A stretch of DNA of 64,000 nucleotides from Micromonospora rubida (GTDB lineage: Bacteria > Actinomycetota > Actinomycetes > Mycobacteriales > Micromonosporaceae), in NCBI RefSeq assembly GCF_009908295.1, contig NZ_JAAALO010000004.1:852629-916628 (forward strand). Direction: 5' to 3'. The notes below the pieces were generated by a model that made no database searches, had not been told where the DNA came from, and saw only the letters and a list, made by a program, of their open reading frames with translations. Position 1 is the first letter of the stretch; every line of letters starts with the position of its first letter. Both the position numbers and the translations under genes were made by a program. Positions 60,244-64,000 of the stretch are shown piece by piece.

Positions 60244-60424
60244 TCTCTCCCTCGGGCCTGCGTCGTCGCGTGCCCGAACGTACCAGCGCGATTCCTCATG
60301 GCGGCCGACGACTGCCGCACCCACCGGCACCGCCTGGATCTGATTCGATGCCGCGGGCAGATGACGGCCCTGGCGATGCGCGCTGCACGGGGCAGCATGG
60401 CGGTCCCGGGCATCGCCGCAAGCC

Positions 60425-61753
60425 TCAGATCACCATCGGGCGCGTGGTCAACTGCGCCTGGTTGTTCTCCCGCAGAACCTCCTCGGCACTCTGCTCGATC
60501 CGGCGCATCGCCCACCGCAGCATCGGCGGCGCCATGACGGACGTGAGGACGGCGACGAGCACCACGATCGTGTAGGTGGCGGTATTGAGGATGCCCAGGC
60601 GCAACCCGACCATCGCGATGACGATCTCCACGACGCCCCGTGAGTTGAGTCCCGCCCCGAGGGCGATCGCCTCCCAATGGCTCTGGCGCGTCAGCCGGCC
60701 TGCCAGGTACGCGCCACAGAACTTGCCCAGAACGGCGAGTGCCAGGATCACCAGACCGGCCACGAGCACCACCGGGTCGGCGAGGGCGCGCAGGTCGACC
60801 CGGAGCCCGGCGCTGGCCAGGAAGAGCGGCGCCAGCACGGAGAGCACCACGGTACGCAACGGTGCCAACCGGGCCGGCTCGACGCCTCCGGGCAGCCCGA
60901 GCAGGACTCCCGCCACCAACGCGCCGAAGATCGCCTCGAGGCCGAGCGCATGTCCGGCCGCCGAGAACAGCAGGACGGTGATGACCGCGATGGCGACGGC
61001 CGGTTCCACGTCGCGCTGGGCGTTCGCCCACCGCATCGCACGCCTGACCACCGGGCGGCCGATCAGCACCGCCGCGGCGATGAACATGACGAGGTGAAGC
61101 AGCGAGGCCAGCACGTTCCCCACGGTGAGGGCGCTGACCGCCATGGATGAGATCACCGACAGCATGAACCAGGCCAACGCGTCGTCCAGGGACGCTGCGG
61201 CGAGGATGAGCTGACCGACATCACGGTGCATCAGCCGCATGTCGGTGAGCGTTTTGGCGATCACCGGCACGGCGCTGACGGCCATCGCCACCCCGAGGAA
61301 GAGAGCGAACATCACGCGCTGGTCCGTCGCCGGCAACAGTGCCACGGGTACCAGCAGGCCGGTGGCCACGCCCAACCCAAGGGGCAGCAGGAGGCCACCC
61401 ATGGTCACCGTGGCAACCGTGCCGGCGCGGCGCCGGATCAGTCGCAGGTCGACGTGCAGCCCGGCCACGGCGACCAGCAGCACGACGCTGAACTGCCCGA
61501 GCGCGTCCAGCAGGTGCATCTGCGACGGCTCACTGGGCAGTAGCCAATGCCCGACGGACGGCGCCAACTGGCCCAGCAGCGACGGCCCGAGCAGTATCCC
61601 GGTCAGCAACTCGCCGACGACCGCCGGCAGGCCGAAGCGCTGCGCCAACCGGCCCAGAATGACGGCCAGCAGCAACAGGACCCCGGCTTCGAGAAGGAAC
61701 AGGAGTAACTGATGCGAAGCCAGGGGAGCCACGGGTGCGGCGCTCGTGATCAT
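60425..61753 (-). CDS. CPA2/Kef-type cation:proton antiporter
   Basis: A 442-residue membrane protein with about 12 hydrophobic helices and the antiporter landmarks RFGLPAVVGELLTGILLGPS (helices 1-2), AASLDDALAWFML with the conserved Asp and GLNSRGVVEIVIAMVGLRLG. It exchanges Na+ or K+ for H+ across the cytoplasmic membrane. Comparable antiporters occur in other antibiotic clusters, sometimes proposed for self-protection. ATG 61753 is used since GGAG precedes it. Two leftward GGGAA-CTAG boxes lie upstream. Confidence 0.88.
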   Translation of the reverse strand: MITSAAPVAPLASHQLLLFLLEAGVLLLLAVILGRLAQRFGLPAVVGELLTGILLGPSLLGQLAPSVGHWLLPSEPSQMHLLDALGQFSVVLLVAVAGLHVDLRLIRRRAGTVATVTMGGLLLPLGLGVATGLLVPVALLPATDQRVMFALFLGVAMAVSAVPVIAKTLTDMRLMHRDVGQLILAAASLDDALAWFMLSVISSMAVSALTVGNVLASLLHLVMFIAAAVLIGRPVVRRAMRWANAQRDVEPAVAIAVITVLLFSAAGHALGLEAIFGALVAGVLLGLPGGVEPARLAPLRTVVLSVLAPLFLASAGLRVDLRALADPVVLVAGLVILALAVLGKFCGAYLAGRLTRQSHWEAIALGAGLNSRGVVEIVIAMVGLRLGILNTATYTIVVLVAVLTSVMAPPMLRWAMRRIEQSAEEVLRENNQAQLTTRPMVI

Positions 61754-61866
61754 CAACTCTCCATCGTGCGGGATCGGTGAACGGGCCCTTCATCGTGCGA
61801 CTTCCACCGAACCGATCAGTGCATTCGTCGCGGCTCGGACACCGGGCGACGAATCTCGGTCGGTAC

Positions 61867-61881
61867 TGGCGGAAAGCCTAG
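61867..61881 (+). promoter_or_regulatory. GGGAA-CTAG box
   Basis: TGGCGGAAAGCCTAG, facing the TylF-like methyltransferase about 425 bp downstream. Confidence 0.5.
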
Positions 61882-61902
61882 CGGCGGAAATAGGTGCGTG
61901 GA

Positions 61903-61917
61903 CTAGTGGTTTCCATG
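61903..61917 (-). promoter_or_regulatory. GGGAA-CTAG box
   Basis: The minus strand reads CATGGAAACCACTAG followed by TCC. It faces the antiporter gene starting at 61753. Confidence 0.5.
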
Positions 61918-61948
61918 GCATCAGCGAGCCCGCGGCCCGCAGTGAACA

Positions 61949-61963
61949 CTAGGGAATTCCCTT
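61949..61963 (-). promoter_or_regulatory. GGGAA-CTAG box
   Basis: The minus strand reads AAGGGAATTCCCTAG followed by TGT. It is a second leftward copy before the antiporter and contains the self-complementary GGGAATTCCC. Confidence 0.5.
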
Positions 61964-62128
61964 ACGAAGGGCATGCGAGCATATGCCAGATGAGTACAGA
62001 CGATCGCTCGGTCTGCGGCCGGGCCCACCGCCCCGCATACCGATTCGTCTGGCGGTGCACGATCCCGGTCCCGAGTCGTACACCCCCGTGACTTCAGGCC
62101 GGGGAACCGAGCGAGAACGATGGTCCGT

Positions 62129-62169
62129 AACCGGAACCGGAACCGGAACCGGAACCGGAACCGGAACCG
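62129..62169 (+). repeat. Hexanucleotide tandem repeat (AACCGG)6
   Basis: Six exact copies of AACCGG (62129-62164) plus a partial seventh lie in the leader of the TylF-like methyltransferase gene, about 140 bp before its start. Copy number could vary by slippage. The unit contains the palindrome CCGG, so it could also form a set of protein-binding half-sites. Confidence 0.85.
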
Positions 62170-62305
62170 CGCAAGCGGTGGTTCCGTGAGCTCCTCGGCA
62201 AACCGCGAATGCGGGGAAATGCCGGCGGCTCCGCGGGCCACCCGCCACCGACCCGCTGAGCCCTCCGCCGTGGCCGCAGCCGATACCAATGCGCGAAGGA
62301 CCGTT

Positions 62306-63058
62306 ATGGACCATCCACGAAGTCTGTACCTTGATCTCCTCGAGAGGGTCGTCACGAACCTCATCTACGAGGACCCGCCGGTGCCGAACCGGTGGTTGCT
62401 CGAGCGGGAGTTCAAGGCGACCAACCGGGAGAACGGCAAGGACTGGCCGAGCATGGCGCACACCATGGTCGGGCTGAAGCGCATCAGGAACATCCGCGCC
62501 CTGTTGGAGCAGGTCATCGCGGACGGCGTTCCCGGTGACTTCATCGAGACGGGCGTGTGGCGCGGGGGCGTGTGCATCATGGCCCGTGGAGTGTTCAAGG
62601 CCTACGGGATCCAAGACCGGACGGTGTGGGTGGCGGATTCGTTCGAAGGAATCCCGGACACCGGGGCCGACGGTCACCCGATGGACCAGGCCCTGGGGCT
62701 GCACCACTGCAACGACGTGCTGGGCATCCCGATGGAGGTTGTGCAGGCCAACTTCGCCCGTTACGGGCTCCTGGATGACCAGGTGCGGTTCCTACCGGGG
62801 TGGTTCTCGGACACGCTGCCGCACGCGCCCATCAGCCAGCTCGCCGTGCTGCGACTCGACGGTGATCTTTACGAGTCGACCAGGGACGCCCTGACCAACC
62901 TGTATGCGAAACTCAGCCCGGGCGGATACGTCGTGATCGACGACTACGTCATTCCGGCCTGCCGCAAAGCGGTCCAGGAGTTCCGCGCGGCCCAAGGAGT
63001 CACCGAACCGCTGCAGGTGATCGACGAGTACAGCGTCTACTGGCGGCGGGCGGCCTGA
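62306..63058 (+). CDS. TylF/MycF-like sugar O-methyltransferase
   Basis: A 250-residue metal-dependent O-methyltransferase of the macrocin O-methyltransferase family. GDFIETGVWRGGVCIMARGV (about residue 77) binds SAM, WVADSFEGIPDTGADGHPMD follows, LAVLRLDGDLYESTRDAL and YVVIDDYVIPACRKAV carry the Mg2+-binding aspartates. TylF and MycF methylate 3-hydroxyls of deoxyallose-type sugars. ATG 62306 has AAGGA seven bases upstream. It is the last biosynthetic-looking gene before the right flank. Confidence 0.88.
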   Translation: MDHPRSLYLDLLERVVTNLIYEDPPVPNRWLLEREFKATNRENGKDWPSMAHTMVGLKRIRNIRALLEQVIADGVPGDFIETGVWRGGVCIMARGVFKAYGIQDRTVWVADSFEGIPDTGADGHPMDQALGLHHCNDVLGIPMEVVQANFARYGLLDDQVRFLPGWFSDTLPHAPISQLAVLRLDGDLYESTRDALTNLYAKLSPGGYVVIDDYVIPACRKAVQEFRAAQGVTEPLQVIDEYSVYWRRAA

Positions 63059-63716
63059 GGTCGGGTTGCCCGCGGGCCGCTACAGGAACGGCCATATGGT
63101 AACGGGCAAGTCGCCAGCTATCCTCCGCGAGTCCAGCCGGTTGTCATCCTGTCGCCGGCTGACTCGGGGAGCCAGTGCCTCTCCGGGTCGGCTCCCAGGG
63201 CCCGGCGAAGTCGTGAGGGGGACTGATCTACGCGTTGTGTCTGGTTGGAGGTCTTCCGGCGGGTTCGTTGTTGATCGTGACTGGTCGATGTTACGGGATG
63301 TGAGTCTTGGTCGTGGCTGTCGGGCGGTAGCGGCGTTAGCCCGGGCATGGGTGTTCGAAAGCGGTATCCCAGTGACGTCGGGGGACCATCATGGCCAGGA
63401 TCGCGGCAGGTCCGACCGAACCAGGGGCAGACCTGCGGTCCAGGGTTCTCCGGTTGCGGTGCCGTCGATGGGGTATGCCGGCGCGCACATCATCGATCTT
63501 CGATGATGTGCGCGGTGTGTGCTCTCCAGCGGAAGCCAACAAGAGTCAACCCGTGCGAACGCGGGTCAACGCGGCGACCGACGGTCGCAAACCGGGGTGC
63601 GTGTGCTTGAGCGGTGCTCCTGGGCTGCGAGAACACGGGTGCGGGGAACGTGGGTGAACCGGGGCGACTCCCTGCCACCCCAGGCGAACCCGCAGGTCGC
63701 TAGACTGGGCCCTCGC
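63059..63716. other. 658-bp region without a supported gene
   Basis: No frame has a ribosome site and plausible protein content. It contains one strong hairpin (63482-63514). Some stretches may be decayed coding sequence, but I recognise none. Confidence 0.5.
63482..63514. terminator. 15-bp perfect hairpin
   Basis: CGCGCACATCATCGA (63482-63496) pairs perfectly with 63500-63514 around a TCT loop. No T-run follows. It may terminate transcription from the left before the tRNA gene, or be an operator-like palindrome. Confidence 0.5.
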
Positions 63717-63789
63717 GCCCCCGTAGCTCAGGGGATAGAGCATCGGTTTCCTAAACCGTGTGTCGCAGGTTCGAATCCTGCCGGGGGCA
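63717..63789 (+). tRNA. tRNA-Arg (anticodon CCU)
   Basis: A 73-base cloverleaf: acceptor GCCCCCG pairs with CGGGGGC, the D arm is GCTCAGGGGATAGAGC, the anticodon loop TTCCTAA gives anticodon CCU and the T arm contains GGTTCGAATCC. The discriminator is A and CCA is not encoded. tRNA genes are frequent integration sites, and this one marks the right boundary region. I see nothing supportable in 63790-64000. Confidence 0.95.
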
Positions 63790-64000
63790 CCTCGAAGATC
63801 AGCAAAAACGCTACCTGAACAGCGGATACGCTGCCACGTCGATGGGTTGCACTGTGCAGGGGTGTGCCACCCTGAGCCGCCGTTTGTCGCCGTCCACGGA
63901 CTATTCACGGATTGATCTTGGCGACGTTTGCCCAGGTCACATCGGCTGCTCCGACCAAGATCCGGACTGGTGAGGCTGCCGCCGAGACTACGCACCCGAG

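Larger units (their letters stand above)
61754..62305. other. 552-bp divergent promoter region with repeats
   Basis: No gene is supported; the open frame through 62120-62305 is low-complexity. It contains three GGGAA-CTAG boxes (61867-61881 rightward; 61903-61917 and 61949-61963 leftward) and a hexanucleotide tandem repeat at 62129-62169. Confidence 0.55.

Noticed and set aside
62129..62169. CRISPR-like array
   Set aside because: The repeat unit is only six bases with no spacers; it is a simple tandem repeat. No CRISPR array or cas gene was seen anywhere.
63546..63995. 149-codon minus-strand frame across the tRNA gene
   Set aside because: It reads through a clear tRNA-Arg on the other strand and has no protein-like features.

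Overview
The window is high-GC actinobacterial DNA, most consistent with Micromonospora. It carries an almost complete orthosomycin biosynthetic cluster. The combination of an amino-sugar nitrososynthase, an orsellinate-type iterative PKS, a flavin halogenase, several PhyH-type Fe/2-oxoglutarate oxygenases (one fused to a methyltransferase), an AviX12-type radical SAM enzyme and both AviRa- and AviRb-type 23S rRNA methyltransferases points to an everninomicin-class product. Such a product is a dichloroisoeverninate-capped oligosaccharide that also carries the nitro sugar evernitrose. The family assignments are strong; the link to a named compound is inference.

Layout. 1-5436 is left flank: the nrdB end, a TetR/VOC pair, a small truncated ORF, a divergent TetR/flavin-monooxygenase pair and a truncated immunity-like gene. 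5437-13831 holds AviRa-type resistance, an epimerase, a glycosyltransferase relic and the evernitrose block (nitrososynthase, aminotransferase, C-methyltransferase, 3,5-epimerase, 4-ketoreductase, O-methyltransferase). 14000-14848 is IS wreckage. 15019-18490 is a tightly overlapping deoxysugar operon (GDP-mannose-dehydratase-like, 2,3-dehydratase, 3-ketoreductase). 19255-22168 has a small LuxR-type regulator, a GT2 and an epimerase/HAD pair. 22864-26670 is the PKS. 27179-33039 is a leftward operon with rmlA, rmlB, epimerases and the methyltransferase-oxygenase fusion. 33209-39271 has a PhyH enzyme plus a leftward operon of three glycosyltransferases and a TPP-dependent E1 pair. 39587-46245 has the halogenase, FkbM methyltransferase, PhyH enzyme, radical SAM enzyme, glycosyltransferase and methyltransferase. 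46531-51921 has the KAS III-like acyltransferase, AviRb-type resistance, a PhyH enzyme, an aromatic O-methyltransferase and a reductase. 52093-56947 is a leftward operon of three methyltransferases, a GT4 and a cupin. 57678-63058 has a Tat-exported multicopper oxidase, an RNA-methyltransferase-like gene, a cation/H+ antiporter and a TylF-like O-methyltransferase. A tRNA-Arg(CCU) lies at the right end.

How the parts work together. RmlA and RmlB, with the many SDR enzymes, supply NDP-sugars. Six intact glycosyltransferases build the chain. About eight O-methyltransferases and two C-methyltransferases decorate it. PhyH oxygenases close orthoester and methylenedioxy bridges. The PKS, halogenase and O-methyltransferase make the aromatic cap, which the KAS III-like enzyme attaches. 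The producer protects its ribosome with two methyltransferases. No ABC exporter lies in the window.

The most novel signal is a 15-bp element (about TRGGGAAANNNCTAG). It recurs upstream of most transcription units from 7.5 kb to 62 kb and is oriented each time towards the gene it precedes. Neither the element nor its cognate factor is one I can name.
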